NCBI GenBank assembly: GCA_024681775.1
Contig: JAILAF010000106.1
Location: 1-58,756 of the forward strand
Direction of reading: 5' to 3'
Length of the DNA: 58,756 nucleotides
From: Lachnospiraceae bacterium
GTDB lineage: Bacteria > Bacillota > Clostridia > Lachnospirales > Lachnospiraceae
Every line of letters starts with the position of its first letter. Positions within the stretch are counted from its first letter, which is position 1. Shown here piece by piece: positions 43,249 through 52,617 of this stretch. The translations under genes were made by a program, and so were the position numbers. The notes beneath the pieces are model-generated. The model did no database searches. It was not told the origin of the DNA and saw only the letters and a program-made list of their open reading frames with translations.

Positions 43249-44553
43249 ATGAGAATCGTAAAGTTAACGGATGAGCTCCGGGAATCGATCCTGGAAAATA
43301 TGCTGAAGCGCAGCCCCGGTCAGTATCCCGAGTATGAAAAGACCGTCGCCGAGATCCTGGCGAATGTCCGGGAGAAGGGGGATGAAGCCCTTTTTTCCTA
43401 TACAAAAAAATTTGACGGATTTGATCTGAACGCCGAAAATATACTTGTGACGAAAGCGGAGGTCGAAGCGGCATACAAGGCCCTGTCCGATGAGTACATC
43501 GCCGTGATCCGGGAGGCTGCCGAGAACATTCGGGCCTTCCACGTTAAGCAGCTGCGGAACAGCTGGTTTGAGACCAAGGAGGACGGCTCCATCCTGGGCA
43601 TGCGGGTTTCTCCCATTGCGAGAGCAGGCGTGTATGTCCCCGGCGGCAAGGCCGCTTATCCGTCTTCCGTTCTGATGAATGTGATCCCCGCGAAGGTGGC
43701 GGGGGTGAAGGATATCATCATGACCACCCCTCCCGGGAAGGACGGCAAGGTGAACGCCGGTACCCTGGTGGCTGCCGATATTGCAGGCGTTGACCGCATC
43801 TACAAAGCGGGCGGTGCGCAGGCCATCGCAGCCATGGCATACGGCACCGCATCCGTGCCCAAGACGGACAAGATCTCCGGCCCCGGCAATATCTTCGTAG
43901 CCCTTGCCAAGAAGGCCGTCTACGGCTTTGTGAGCATTGATTCCATCGCAGGCCCGTCCGAAGTCATGGCCCTCTGTGACGAGACTGCCAACCCGCACTA
44001 TGTGGCTGCGGACCTCTTGAGCCAGGCGGAGCACGATGAGCTGGCCAGCGCCATCATGGTCACCACTTCCATGGAGATCGCGGAGCAGACCGCCAAAGAG
44101 ATCGACGGCTATCTGCTAAAGCTGGAGCGCGCCGACATCATCCGGAAGAGCCTGGACAATTACGGCTATATCCTGGTGGCGGATACCATGGAGCAGGCCA
44201 TCGACACCGTAAACGAGATCGCTCCGGAGCACCTGGAGATTCTTACGGCAAATCCCTGGGAGACCATGACGAAGGTAAAAAATGCCGGTGCCATGTTCCT
44301 GGGCGAGTTTTCCTCCGAGCCGTTGGGGGACTATTTTGCAGGGCCCAACCACATTTTGCCCACCAACGGCACGGCAAAGTTCTTCTCGCCGGTTTCCGTG
44401 GATGATTTTATCAAGAAGTCCAGTATCATCGCTTATTCCAGAGAAGGGCTGGCTACCGTGCACAGGCAGGTGGAGCTCTTCGCAAAGGAAGAGGGACTGA
44501 CGGCACACGCAAACAGCATCGCAGTGCGCTTTGAAAATGAGGATTCAGAGTAA
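43249..44553 (+). CDS. hisD: Histidinol dehydrogenase
   Basis: Zinc- and NAD-dependent enzyme that makes histidine from histidinol in two oxidation steps. 434 residues, standard. Landmarks: SPIARAGVYVPGGKAAYPSS, YKAGGAQAIAAMAYGT, KISGPGNIFVALAKKAVYG, DSIAGPSEVM, the zinc/catalytic stretch DLLSQAEHDE, EIAPEHLEI, and GDYFAGPNHILPTNGTA with the second conserved His. AGGAGGAG precedes the ATG. Confidence 0.96.
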   Translation: MRIVKLTDELRESILENMLKRSPGQYPEYEKTVAEILANVREKGDEALFSYTKKFDGFDLNAENILVTKAEVEAAYKALSDEYIAVIREAAENIRAFHVKQLRNSWFETKEDGSILGMRVSPIARAGVYVPGGKAAYPSSVLMNVIPAKVAGVKDIIMTTPPGKDGKVNAGTLVAADIAGVDRIYKAGGAQAIAAMAYGTASVPKTDKISGPGNIFVALAKKAVYGFVSIDSIAGPSEVMALCDETANPHYVAADLLSQAEHDELASAIMVTTSMEIAEQTAKEIDGYLLKLERADIIRKSLDNYGYILVADTMEQAIDTVNEIAPEHLEILTANPWETMTKVKNAGAMFLGEFSSEPLGDYFAGPNHILPTNGTAKFFSPVSVDDFIKKSSIIAYSREGLATVHRQVELFAKEEGLTAHANSIAVRFENEDSE

Positions 44554-44562
44554 GGGGAGACT

Positions 44563-45147
44563 ATGAGAGACGCTAAGATTACCCGCAAGACCAGAGAGAC
44601 GGACATCGCTATCGAGCTGAACCTGGACGGTTCCGGGAAGGCGGACATCGCCACCGGCATCGGCTTTTTCGACCATATGCTGGAGGGCTTTACGAGACAC
44701 GGGTTCTTTGACCTGAAGTGTAAGGTCAAAGGAGATCTGCAGGTGGACGGACACCACACGGTGGAGGACACGGGGATCGCGCTGGGTAGTGCCATCAAAG
44801 AAGCCCTGGGGGACAAGGTCGGGATCCGCAGATACGGTTACTTTATTCTTCCCATGGATGAAGTGCTGGTGCTCTGCGCCGTGGATCTCTCCGGCAGACC
44901 CTACCTGCGGTTTGAGCACAGCTTCAAGGCACCCATGGTAGGTGCGCTGGACACGGAGCTGGTGCATGAGTTTTTCTATGCGCTTTCCTACAGTGCCGGC
45001 ATGAACCTGCACATCAAGGTGCTGGAGTCCGGCAATGCGCATCATGAGATCGAAGCAATGTTCAAGGCCTTTGCCAAGGCGCTGGATATGGCAGTTTCCT
45101 ACGACGAGCGGGTGGAAGGCGTGCTTTCCACCAAGGGCACCCTCTAA
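44563..45147 (+). CDS. hisB: Imidazoleglycerol-phosphate dehydratase
   Basis: Manganese enzyme converting imidazole glycerol phosphate to imidazole acetol phosphate. 194 residues, the monofunctional form without the phosphatase domain seen in E. coli. Metal ligands lie in [31 protein letters not shown] and [26 protein letters not shown] links it to hisD with a 9-base gap. The histidinol-phosphatase is not in the window. Confidence 0.95.
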   Translation: MRDAKITRKTRETDIAIELNLDGSGKADIATGIGFFDHMLEGFTRHGFFDLKCKVKGDLQVDGHHTVEDTGIALGSAIKEALGDKVGIRRYGYFILPMDEVLVLCAVDLSGRPYLRFEHSFKAPMVGALDTELVHEFFYALSYSAGMNLHIKVLESGNAHHEIEAMFKAFAKALDMAVSYDERVEGVLSTKGTL

Positions 45148-45214
45148 GGCGCCGACCCTGATTTCATTCGATGTGAAAAATAAAGCCGGACATCCGGCAT
45201 TTACAGAGGGGATT

Positions 45215-46531
45215 ATGGTTAAGAAATTTGTTGCAAGCATTTATCTGTTTCAAAACAATGCCGTAAGAGGATTTTCGGATCATACCGTTGTGGACACGGA
45301 TCCTGTCCGTCTTGCGGAGAATTTCTGCAAGAACAGCGTGGATGAACTGATGGTGTTTGATCTGTCGGACCAGGCGGAGTATGAATCCGTGGAGTCTGCG
45401 GACGCAGCACACGAAGCTTCCCTGGATACCCTGAAGGAGATCGTTTCCGTCTTTGACAAGCCGGTCTTCGGTGGCGGGAATATCCGGCGGATGGAGGATG
45501 TGAAAAAGATCCTCTACACGGGATGTGCCAAGGCAATCCTGGATTATGACAGAGATGACAATTTTGCATTGACGGACGAGGTGAACGAGAAGTTCGGCGC
45601 AGAAAAGCTCCTTGCCATGTTTAACAACCCGGACCGCATCAAGATGCTTCCTTCCGAGGAGCAGAAGAAGGTCAGCGGATTCGTGCTTTTAAACGTACAC
45701 CAGCTGCACGAGACGGAGATCGTATCCTCCCTGCCTTTCTATGCGCGGATCGATCAGATCCTGCTGAATAAGCTCCTGGAGTTTTTCGCGGTGGAACAGG
45801 TATGCGGCGTTACCGGCAATACCATCAATGACAATGTGTCCCAGATCCTGAGCCTGAAGGAGCTGTGCAGCGAGAATGGCATTGAGGTGAAGTTCCCCAG
45901 AGCGGAGCTTTCCTTCGATGACCTGAAGACGAACGACCAGGGACTGGTACCCGTCATTGTCCAGGATGAGAAAAATGACGAGGTCCTGATGATGGCTTAC
46001 ATGAACCGGCAGGCTTTCCAGGATACCATCCGCACGGGCATGATGCATTACTACAGCCGCAGCAGACAGGAGCAGTGGCTGAAAGGCGAGACCAGCGGTC
46101 ACTACCAGTACGTGAAGAGTCTCACCGCGGACTGTGATTATGATACCATTCTGGCAAAGGTCTCTCAGGTGGGAGCTGCCTGCCATACCGGAAACCGTTC
46201 CTGTTTCTTTAACGAGATCATCGCCGGGGAAGAGGAAGGCTCCGCCGTGAATCCGCTGACCATCCTTTCCGAGGTGTATGACACCATCGCCGACCGGAAG
46301 GAGAATCCCAGAGAGGGCTCCTATACCAATTACCTTTTTGACAAGGGCGTTGACAAGATCCTGAAGAAAGTGGGAGAGGAAGCGACGGAGATCGTCATCG
46401 CAGCCAAGAATCCCAATGTAAACGAGATCAAATACGAGATCAGCGATTTTCTCTATCACATGATGGTGCTCATGGTGGAGAAGGGCGTCACCTGGGAAGA
46501 GATCGCAGAAGAGCTGGCCAACAGACACTGA
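45215..46531 (+). CDS. hisIE: HisIE with an N-terminal degenerate HisA/HisF-like barrel
   Basis: 438 residues in three parts. The C-terminal two are steps 2 and 3 of histidine synthesis: HisI cyclohydrolase (about 240-345; [33 protein letters not shown]306-C307-D308 with D310, and [11 protein letters not shown]) and HisE pyrophosphohydrolase (about 350-438; [28 protein letters not shown]). The first 230 residues resemble a HisA/HisF (beta-alpha)8 barrel: [22 protein letters not shown] and [21 protein letters not shown] match DPVELA...GADELxxLDI and VGGGIR. The catalytic Asp expected in CLDVKDGR is missing ([11 protein letters not shown]), so that part is probably inactive or has another role. 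Start ATG 45215 after GAGGGG; frame upstream overlaps hisB. hisA, hisF, hisH and hisC are not here. Confidence 0.88.
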   Translation: MVKKFVASIYLFQNNAVRGFSDHTVVDTDPVRLAENFCKNSVDELMVFDLSDQAEYESVESADAAHEASLDTLKEIVSVFDKPVFGGGNIRRMEDVKKILYTGCAKAILDYDRDDNFALTDEVNEKFGAEKLLAMFNNPDRIKMLPSEEQKKVSGFVLLNVHQLHETEIVSSLPFYARIDQILLNKLLEFFAVEQVCGVTGNTINDNVSQILSLKELCSENGIEVKFPRAELSFDDLKTNDQGLVPVIVQDEKNDEVLMMAYMNRQAFQDTIRTGMMHYYSRSRQEQWLKGETSGHYQYVKSLTADCDYDTILAKVSQVGAACHTGNRSCFFNEIIAGEEEGSAVNPLTILSEVYDTIADRKENPREGSYTNYLFDKGVDKILKKVGEEATEIVIAAKNPNVNEIKYEISDFLYHMMVLMVEKGVTWEEIAEELANRH

Positions 46532-46565
46532 GTTTTGAAAATAAAGAATTTTTGTGGGGGGTAGT

Positions 46566-47504
46566 ATGACAGGTACAGAATTAAAAGCACGCCTGCTTGG
46601 GGAGGCAGGCAAAGTCATCATCGGCAAGGACGAGGTGATCGAGCAGCTCCTGGTGGCGATCCTGGCGGGAGGACATGTCCTCCTGGAGGATGTGCCTGGC
46701 ACCGGCAAGACCAAGCTGGCAAGGACCTTTGCCGGGTGTCTGGATGCTTCCTTTTCCAGGATCCAGTTTACGCCGGATCTGTTGCCTTCTGATGTGACAG
46801 GGCTGTCGGTTTTTGACAGGAAGACTTCGGAATTCGTTCTGAAAAAAGGTCCTGTTTTTACCAACATCCTTCTGGCAGATGAGATCAACCGCGCGACGCC
46901 CAGGACCCAGGCGGGCCTCCTGGAAGCCATGGAAGAGCTGCAGGTGACCATTGACGGGAATACGCTGCCTTTGCCGGAGCCGTTCCTGGTCATTGCTACG
47001 GAAAACCCCATTGAGAACATGGGAACCTTCCCTCTGCCGGAAGCGCAGCTGGATCGTTTCCTCATGAAGCTTTCCATGGGGTATCCCGAGGAGGAAGAGG
47101 AACAGACCATCCTTTCCAATTTTGCGGCTCGGGATCTCTTTGAGACGATTACCGCAGTGCTTTCCACCGAAGATATCCTGGAAGCCCGGAAGGAATGCAG
47201 ACAGGTGCGGGTATCGGAGGAGATCCGCGCCTACATCGTATCCATCGGCAGAGCCACCAGAGAGAGCAATCTCATCCGTATGGGCGTCAGCACCAGAGGC
47301 CTGCTGGCACTGCAAAGATGTGCCATGTGCCTGGCCTATCTATCGGGCCGTGACTATGTGATCCCCGATGATGTGATCACCTTGACGGGGCCCGTTCTGT
47401 CTCATCGCGTGATCCCGTCTGCCTTTGCGCACAAGGCCCCCGCCCGGGAGCTGATCGGGCGCATCGTGCAGGAACTGACTGTTCCCACCGAGGGCTTCGA
47501 ATGA
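46566..47504 (+). CDS. MoxR-type AAA+ ATPase
   Basis: MoxR proteins are AAA+ chaperones that act with DUF58/von Willebrand partners, often in maturation or envelope stress. 312 residues from ATG 46566, whose ribosome site is the GGGGGG at 46556-46561; the GTG at 46554 overlaps that site. Walker A is GTGKT within EDVPGTGKTKL (about 43-51), Walker B LLADEINR with D105 and E106, then ATPRTQAGLLEAMEE, ATENPIE and EAQLDRFLM, all typical of MoxR. It overlaps the DUF58 gene by 4 bases. Confidence 0.9.
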   Translation: MTGTELKARLLGEAGKVIIGKDEVIEQLLVAILAGGHVLLEDVPGTGKTKLARTFAGCLDASFSRIQFTPDLLPSDVTGLSVFDRKTSEFVLKKGPVFTNILLADEINRATPRTQAGLLEAMEELQVTIDGNTLPLPEPFLVIATENPIENMGTFPLPEAQLDRFLMKLSMGYPEEEEEQTILSNFAARDLFETITAVLSTEDILEARKECRQVRVSEEIRAYIVSIGRATRESNLIRMGVSTRGLLALQRCAMCLAYLSGRDYVIPDDVITLTGPVLSHRVIPSAFAHKAPARELIGRIVQELTVPTEGFE

Positions 47505-48613
47505 TCCTTTTGATTGTTTTTGGCTTCATTGCACTGGCCTTTTTCATGGGGCAGCGCTACCTGTATTCCCGCTTCTGGACCCGGGGGCTTACGGCCTCCG
47601 TGGCTTTTGCGGACAGGGAGCTTACCAGAGGACAGAGCAGCGAAGTTATCGAGATCGTGGAAAACAAAAAATGGCTTCCTCTTGCCATGGTGAAGGTAAA
47701 GTTTCAGGCTCCCAGGGAGCTGAGCTTTACCTCGGGGAAAGGGTCTTCGGTGACGGACCAGTATTACCGGAATGACATCTTTCATCTGAAGGCCATGGAG
47801 CGGATCACCCGCAGGGTGCAGTTTTATCCGAAAAAAAGAGGCATGTATGAGATCGGATCCATGGACCTTGTGGGCGCCGATCTGTTTTTGATAGATCAAT
47901 TTGTGACGCAGCTTCCGGTGAGTACCTCACTTCTGGTGTACCCGGAGGAGCTGGAATGCACGGATCTGGCCAGGGCATTGCAGACCTCCATCGGAACGGC
48001 CCTGACCAATTCGCCCCTCATCGAGGATGTTTTTTCCTTCCGCGGTATCCGGGAGTATCAGCCCGGAGATCCCATGAAGACCATCAACTGGTGCGCTTCC
48101 GCGAAAACAGAGGAGGACCTTCTGGTGAATGTCCGGGAGTACGTGTCCAGACGTCCCGTGCGTTTTTACCTGAATCTCACAGATGCGCACATCCGCCACA
48201 GAGAGGATGAAGCGGAGGTTCTGATCTCCGCCATCGCTTATCTGGGACGTCTCTTCTTTGAGCAGGGGATCCATGTGTCCTTGCGCACCAATGCCGTGAA
48301 TTCCCTGACGGGGGGACCTGCCTTTGCCTCCACCGAAGAGGGGGACTATTCTGATTTTCTGACGGTGCTGGCGGGGATCGATCCTGCACGGACACTGCCT
48401 TTCGAACATCATTTCAATGAGTCTGTTTTCCCGGAAGAGGATGCGTCACTCTTATGCTTTTTCTCCCTTTTCCCGGATCCGGAAATGCTGGAGTTGGTGG
48501 AGAAGGGGCTGAATATGGGCGCTGCTGTGGCACTGATCCTGCCCAGCCGGAAGGAAGACGCGGAAGCTGTCGGCGGCGAACTGATGCAATACACTTACTA
48601 TGTGGAGGAATGA
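47501..48613 (+). CDS. DUF58 domain protein
   Basis: Usual partner of MoxR ATPases, thought to be client or adaptor. 370 residues: a single N-terminal membrane helix (MILLIVFGFIALAFFMGQRYL), a beta-rich extracellular-type segment (30-140), and the DUF58 signature FSFRGIREYQPGDPMKTINW near 180, followed by a vWA-like fold (RPVRFYLNLTDAH, DEAEVLISAIAYLGRLFFEQ). Starts with the ATGA overlap to the MoxR gene, so translation is coupled. Function in this organism is unknown. Confidence 0.88.
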   Translation: MILLIVFGFIALAFFMGQRYLYSRFWTRGLTASVAFADRELTRGQSSEVIEIVENKKWLPLAMVKVKFQAPRELSFTSGKGSSVTDQYYRNDIFHLKAMERITRRVQFYPKKRGMYEIGSMDLVGADLFLIDQFVTQLPVSTSLLVYPEELECTDLARALQTSIGTALTNSPLIEDVFSFRGIREYQPGDPMKTINWCASAKTEEDLLVNVREYVSRRPVRFYLNLTDAHIRHREDEAEVLISAIAYLGRLFFEQGIHVSLRTNAVNSLTGGPAFASTEEGDYSDFLTVLAGIDPARTLPFEHHFNESVFPEEDASLLCFFSLFPDPEMLELVEKGLNMGAAVALILPSRKEDAEAVGGELMQYTYYVEE

Positions 48614-48615
48614 GT

Positions 48616-49878
48616 ATGAAGGAAAAACACAGATCCTCCCTGGCGGAGCGGATCTCACTTCTGGGATCCGTCATGACACTGGAAATGAATCACTGGAGCC
48701 TCTTCGGGCTCTATGTGTTTTTGATGCTGATCTTTTATAATATTTCCGGGGAAATGCCGCCCCACATCATGATCTTTGTGGGACTCGGGATTTTTCCGCT
48801 GCTTTTCTTTTTCCTGAACAGGCTGTTTGCAAAGTCCTTCCCCTTCCTGGGTTCCTCCATTCTGGTACTGGTGATCTGGATCATGATCCCTATCCCCTAT
48901 GTGGTGAAGCTGGATGGATTTGTGTTTGCGGCGATCTACCTGATCGCAGAATGCAGGCGGCGGTTCCTGCGGGACAACGATCCCGTGATCCCCATCCCTG
49001 CCATCACCGGTGTGGTGCTTGCCTTTGTGGCTTCCGGCTTTACGCACTATGTGCTGGGGCCCGATTGGGACAGACAGCTCCGTGCCGGGGTGATCCTTTG
49101 CCTGCTGCTTTTGTTTTTACAGTTATATCTGAATCAATTACAGAAATTCACCAGGTTTAACGAAAGCACAGTAGGATACCTCCCGGTGCGGGAGATGTAT
49201 CGCAGCGGTTTTTCCACGACATTGCTTTTTTCCGGCCTCCTGGCTGTGGCACTGATCATTGCCGGTCAGTTTGAAGCGATTCAGAGAGGCTTCCGGTATC
49301 TCCTGGGGAAGTTCCGGGAATTCATCGTCTGGTTCTTTTCCCATTTTCATCCGGAGGAAGGGCCTTCCGGGGAAGTGCCGGAGGACCTGCATCTGTCGGA
49401 TCCCGCAACGATGCAGATCCAGGAAGGCGTGCAGGAGCCCTGGCCCATCTGGACAGTGCTGAGCTATCTGATCTTTGGCGTGATCATTGCGGTAGTGGTA
49501 TATTATGCGGCGATGGGGCTTTTTAAACTCTTCCTGTTCCTGGTAAAGCATCGTACTGCCGAGGTATACAGCGACAGCGAGGAGGAGGGTGTAATGGACC
49601 TGCATGAGCGTCTCTCCAGAGCGGCGAGACGGCGCTTTTTCGGCCCGGACGGGAAGAGCGTCAACGACCGGATCCGCAGGCATTACGCCACCCATTTTGC
49701 AAAAAGAAGAGAGTCCGCCGGCCCCGGGGATCCCCTGCGGAGTCCCGGAAAGCACACCGCGAGAGCGCTGGAGCGGATCAGCGGATCCTCCGGCTGGAGC
49801 GCCATCTACGAAAAAGCCAGATATTCCGGCAGAGAATGTACGGAAGAAGAGCTGGCGGCATTTAAAGGAAAGTTATGA
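48616..49878 (+). CDS. Multi-pass membrane protein of the MoxR/DUF58 cluster
   Basis: 420 residues from ATG 48616, with TGGAGG 7 bases before it. Hydrophobic segments: about five in residues 25-175 (FGLYVFLMLIFYNI, MIFVGLGIFPLLFFFL, LVLVIWIMIPIPYVV, ITGVVLAFVASG, ILCLLLLFLQLYL), one near 205-222 and one near 280-305. The C-terminal 100 residues are cytoplasmic and Arg-rich, ending CTEEELAAFKGKL. In many bacteria the third gene of such clusters is a transglutaminase with DUF4129; here no transglutaminase domain is visible, only a tail reminiscent of DUF4129. Its stop overlaps the next start (ATGA). Confidence 0.7.
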   Translation: MKEKHRSSLAERISLLGSVMTLEMNHWSLFGLYVFLMLIFYNISGEMPPHIMIFVGLGIFPLLFFFLNRLFAKSFPFLGSSILVLVIWIMIPIPYVVKLDGFVFAAIYLIAECRRRFLRDNDPVIPIPAITGVVLAFVASGFTHYVLGPDWDRQLRAGVILCLLLLFLQLYLNQLQKFTRFNESTVGYLPVREMYRSGFSTTLLFSGLLAVALIIAGQFEAIQRGFRYLLGKFREFIVWFFSHFHPEEGPSGEVPEDLHLSDPATMQIQEGVQEPWPIWTVLSYLIFGVIIAVVVYYAAMGLFKLFLFLVKHRTAEVYSDSEEEGVMDLHERLSRAARRRFFGPDGKSVNDRIRRHYATHFAKRRESAGPGDPLRSPGKHTARALERISGSSGWSAIYEKARYSGRECTEEELAAFKGKL

Positions 49879-51755
49879 TGAAAACGGATTTTCTGGCATT
49901 GCCTGACGAAATACTGCTATCCATCGATAAGCCGGAACGCTATATCGGACACGAGGTAAACGCCGTGGTGAAGGACCTGTCCAAGGTGCAGGTCCGCTTT
50001 GCCATGTGTTTTCCGGACGTCTATGAGATCGGGATGTCTCATCTGGGGATCCAGATCCTCTATGATATGTTCAATTCCTTTGAGGACACCTGGTGCGAGC
50101 GGGTCTATTCCCCCTGGACGGATCTGGATCAGGTCATGCGGGAAAAAAAGATCCCCCTCTTTGCCCTGGAGTCCCAAAGTCCCGTGAAGGATTTTGATTT
50201 CCTGGGCATCACCATCCAGTATGAAATGTGCTATACCAATATCCTGCAGGTTTTAGATCTTTCGCAGATCCCTTTGGAGTCGAAGGACCGCACCTGGGAC
50301 GTGCCCATCGTGATCGGCGGCGGCCCCTGCACTTACAATCCGGAGCCCATTGCGGACTTTTTCGACCTCTTTTATATCGGCGAGGGAGAGACCCAGTACC
50401 GTGCCCTGCTGGACCTGTACAAGGAATGCCGGGCGAAGGGCGAATCCAGAGAGGGGTTCCTGCGGAAAGCCGGGTGCCTCCCCGGGATCTATGCGCCTTC
50501 TCTCTACGATGTGACCTACAACCGGGATGGCACCATTGCCTCCTTTGATCCCAGATACCCGGAGATGCCGCGAAAGATCCGGAAGGAGATCGTGGGCGCA
50601 CTGGATGATACCTACTATCCCATGAAGCCAGTGGTGCCCTATATCAAGTGTACCCAGGACCGTGTGGTGCTGGAGATCATGCGGGGCTGCATCCGCGGCT
50701 GCCGCTTCTGTCAGGCGGGAGAGCTCTATCGTCCCGTGCGGCAGCGCTCCGTGGAGACCTTGAAGCGCTATGCCATGGAGATGCTGAAAAATACAGGGCA
50801 CGAGGAGATTTCCTTAAGTTCCCTGTCCTCCAGCGATTACACCCATCTGCCGGAGCTGCTGGACTATCTTCTGGAGGAATGCAGCAAGCGCCATATCAAC
50901 ATCAGTCTGCCCTCCCTGCGGATCGACGCCTTCAGCCTGGATGTCATGAGCAAGGTGCAGGATGTGAAAAAGACCAGCCTGACCTTTGCCCCTGAGGCAG
51001 GCTCCCAGAGACTCCGTGACGTCATCAACAAGGGCCTGTCGGAAGAGGTGATCCTTTCCGGCGCCAGAGAGGCCTTTGAAGGCGGCTGGACCAGAGTCAA
51101 GCTCTACTTCATGCTGGGCCACCCCGGAGAGACGGATGAGGATATCGTGGGCATCGGGGACCTGGCCAACAAGATCGCGGCGGAGTTTTTCGATGCCGTT
51201 CCCAAGGAAAAGCGGGTGAACGGCCGGGTGCAGATCGTGGTCAGTACCTCATTCTTCGTCCCCAAGCCCTTTACCGCGTTCCAGTGGGCGCCCCAGTGCA
51301 GTAAGGAACAGTTCATCGAGAAGGCCTATACCTGCAGGCAGGGCATTGCTTCCCAGCTGAACCAGAAGAGCATCAAATACAACTGGCACGAAGCGGATGT
51401 CAGCGTCCTGGAGGGCGTCCTGGCAAGGGGAGACCGGAGGCTCTGCAAGGTCATTCGGCGGGCCTATGAAAAGGGATGTTTTTACGATGCCTGGTCGGAG
51501 TATTATCATCATGACCGCTGGATGGAATCCTTTGCGGAATGCGGCGTAGATCCCGATTTCTATACCGTAAGGGAGCGCCCGGATGATGAGATCTTCCCCT
51601 GGGACTTCATCGACTGCGGGGTTTCCAGGAAGTTCCTGCTGCAGGAATGGCACAATGCAAAGGAAGGGAAGGTCACCGATAACTGCGCCGAAAAATGTTC
51701 CGGCTGCGGTGCGGCTTCCTTCGGCGTCGGCATCTGTTTTGCCTCCCGTTCCTGA
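49875..51755 (+). CDS. Radical SAM protein, TIGR03960 family
   Basis: B12-binding-like N-terminal domain plus radical SAM core, reaction unknown. 626 residues. The N-terminal part (RFAMCFPDVYEIGMSHLGIQILYDMFNSFEDTWCERVYSPW, given here as two adjoining conserved stretches around residues 40-80) is typical of the family; the [4Fe-4S] ligands are C272, C276 and C279 (MRGCIRGCRFCQAG), with LSLSS-like SLSSLSSSDY after it and FAPEAGSQRLRDVINKG as the SAM-binding strand. Four Cys near the C terminus (NCAEKCSGCGAASFG) may hold another metal. Family members almost always stand next to the DUF2344 gene and RNase G, as here. ATGA coupling to the preceding gene. Confidence 0.88.
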   Translation: MMKTDFLALPDEILLSIDKPERYIGHEVNAVVKDLSKVQVRFAMCFPDVYEIGMSHLGIQILYDMFNSFEDTWCERVYSPWTDLDQVMREKKIPLFALESQSPVKDFDFLGITIQYEMCYTNILQVLDLSQIPLESKDRTWDVPIVIGGGPCTYNPEPIADFFDLFYIGEGETQYRALLDLYKECRAKGESREGFLRKAGCLPGIYAPSLYDVTYNRDGTIASFDPRYPEMPRKIRKEIVGALDDTYYPMKPVVPYIKCTQDRVVLEIMRGCIRGCRFCQAGELYRPVRQRSVETLKRYAMEMLKNTGHEEISLSSLSSSDYTHLPELLDYLLEECSKRHINISLPSLRIDAFSLDVMSKVQDVKKTSLTFAPEAGSQRLRDVINKGLSEEVILSGAREAFEGGWTRVKLYFMLGHPGETDEDIVGIGDLANKIAAEFFDAVPKEKRVNGRVQIVVSTSFFVPKPFTAFQWAPQCSKEQFIEKAYTCRQGIASQLNQKSIKYNWHEADVSVLEGVLARGDRRLCKVIRRAYEKGCFYDAWSEYYHHDRWMESFAECGVDPDFYTVRERPDDEIFPWDFIDCGVSRKFLLQEWHNAKEGKVTDNCAEKCSGCGAASFGVGICFASRS

Positions 51756-51855
51756 TATGGCCGCGTTCCTGCTTTTTTCGTACTGCCAAAAACGTTTGAT
51801 CATCTGAGCGGATCCGGTTTCTGTAATCCTATCCGGATCCTGAATGGAGCGAGCT

Positions 51856-52617
51856 TTGTTTATACGAGTCAAATTCACCAAAACCGGAGCCATCCGGTAT
51901 ATCGGCCATCTGGATGTGATGCGCTATTTCCAGAAATGCATCCGTAGGGCGGAGATTGATGTAGCCTACACAGGCGGCTTTTCTCCCCACCAGATCATGA
52001 CATTTGCGTCACCCTTAAGCGTGGGCCTGGAGAGTCAGGCGGAGTACATGGATCTGAAGCTGAACAGCTTAACTTCTCTGCAGGAGATCGCGGATGCCTT
52101 AAACGCGGTATCCGTGCCTGAGATCCGCATCGCAGATGTGGGGCTCCTGCCCGAAAATGCGGGGAATGCCATGGCTTCCGTGGCTGCTGCGGATTATGCA
52201 GTTGAGTTCCGCACGGGGAAAGTGCCTGCGTGTCTGGCGGAAGGGTCCGGGCAGTCCGCCTTGGATCCGGACAAATGCCGTGCCGTCATCGATAAGCTCC
52301 TTGCCCGTACCGAGATCCCCTATACGAAGGTCCTGAAAAAGGGAGAACGGATCCTGGACCTGCGCCCGGGGATTCTGGATTTTCATTTTGATGAGGAGCG
52401 TTGCGCCCTGTTCCTTCGGTGTGATGCTTCCAGCGCAGGCAATATCAAGCCCATCCAGGTCCTGGAGAGCATCTGTGCCATGGAAGGGGAGACACTGGCG
52501 CAGTATGCCTTGCTGGTGACCCGTCTGGAGATGTATACCCGGAAACCGGCGGCAGAGGGGGAAGAAAATGGGGAGTTGATCCCCATGATCGGCATTTGTG
52601 AGGAACATTTGGCATGA
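51856..52617 (+). CDS. TIGR03936 family protein (DUF2344)
   Basis: Partner of the TIGR03960 radical SAM protein; in some bacteria the two are one chain. 253 residues from the TTG at 51856, preceded by GGAG (51846-51849) at 6 bases; the ATG 51844 has no ribosome site and would add four residues. The N terminus FIRVKFTKTGAIRYIGHLDVMRYFQKCIRR and YTGGFSPHQIMTFASPLSVG are diagnostic. Function unknown; suggested by context to involve tRNA or ribosome-linked chemistry with RNase G, which is inference. Between this gene and the last lies a GGATCCGG/CCGGATCC hairpin (51811-51839). It couples to the RNase gene by ATGA. Confidence 0.85.
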   Translation: MFIRVKFTKTGAIRYIGHLDVMRYFQKCIRRAEIDVAYTGGFSPHQIMTFASPLSVGLESQAEYMDLKLNSLTSLQEIADALNAVSVPEIRIADVGLLPENAGNAMASVAAADYAVEFRTGKVPACLAEGSGQSALDPDKCRAVIDKLLARTEIPYTKVLKKGERILDLRPGILDFHFDEERCALFLRCDASSAGNIKPIQVLESICAMEGETLAQYALLVTRLEMYTRKPAAEGEENGELIPMIGICEEHLA

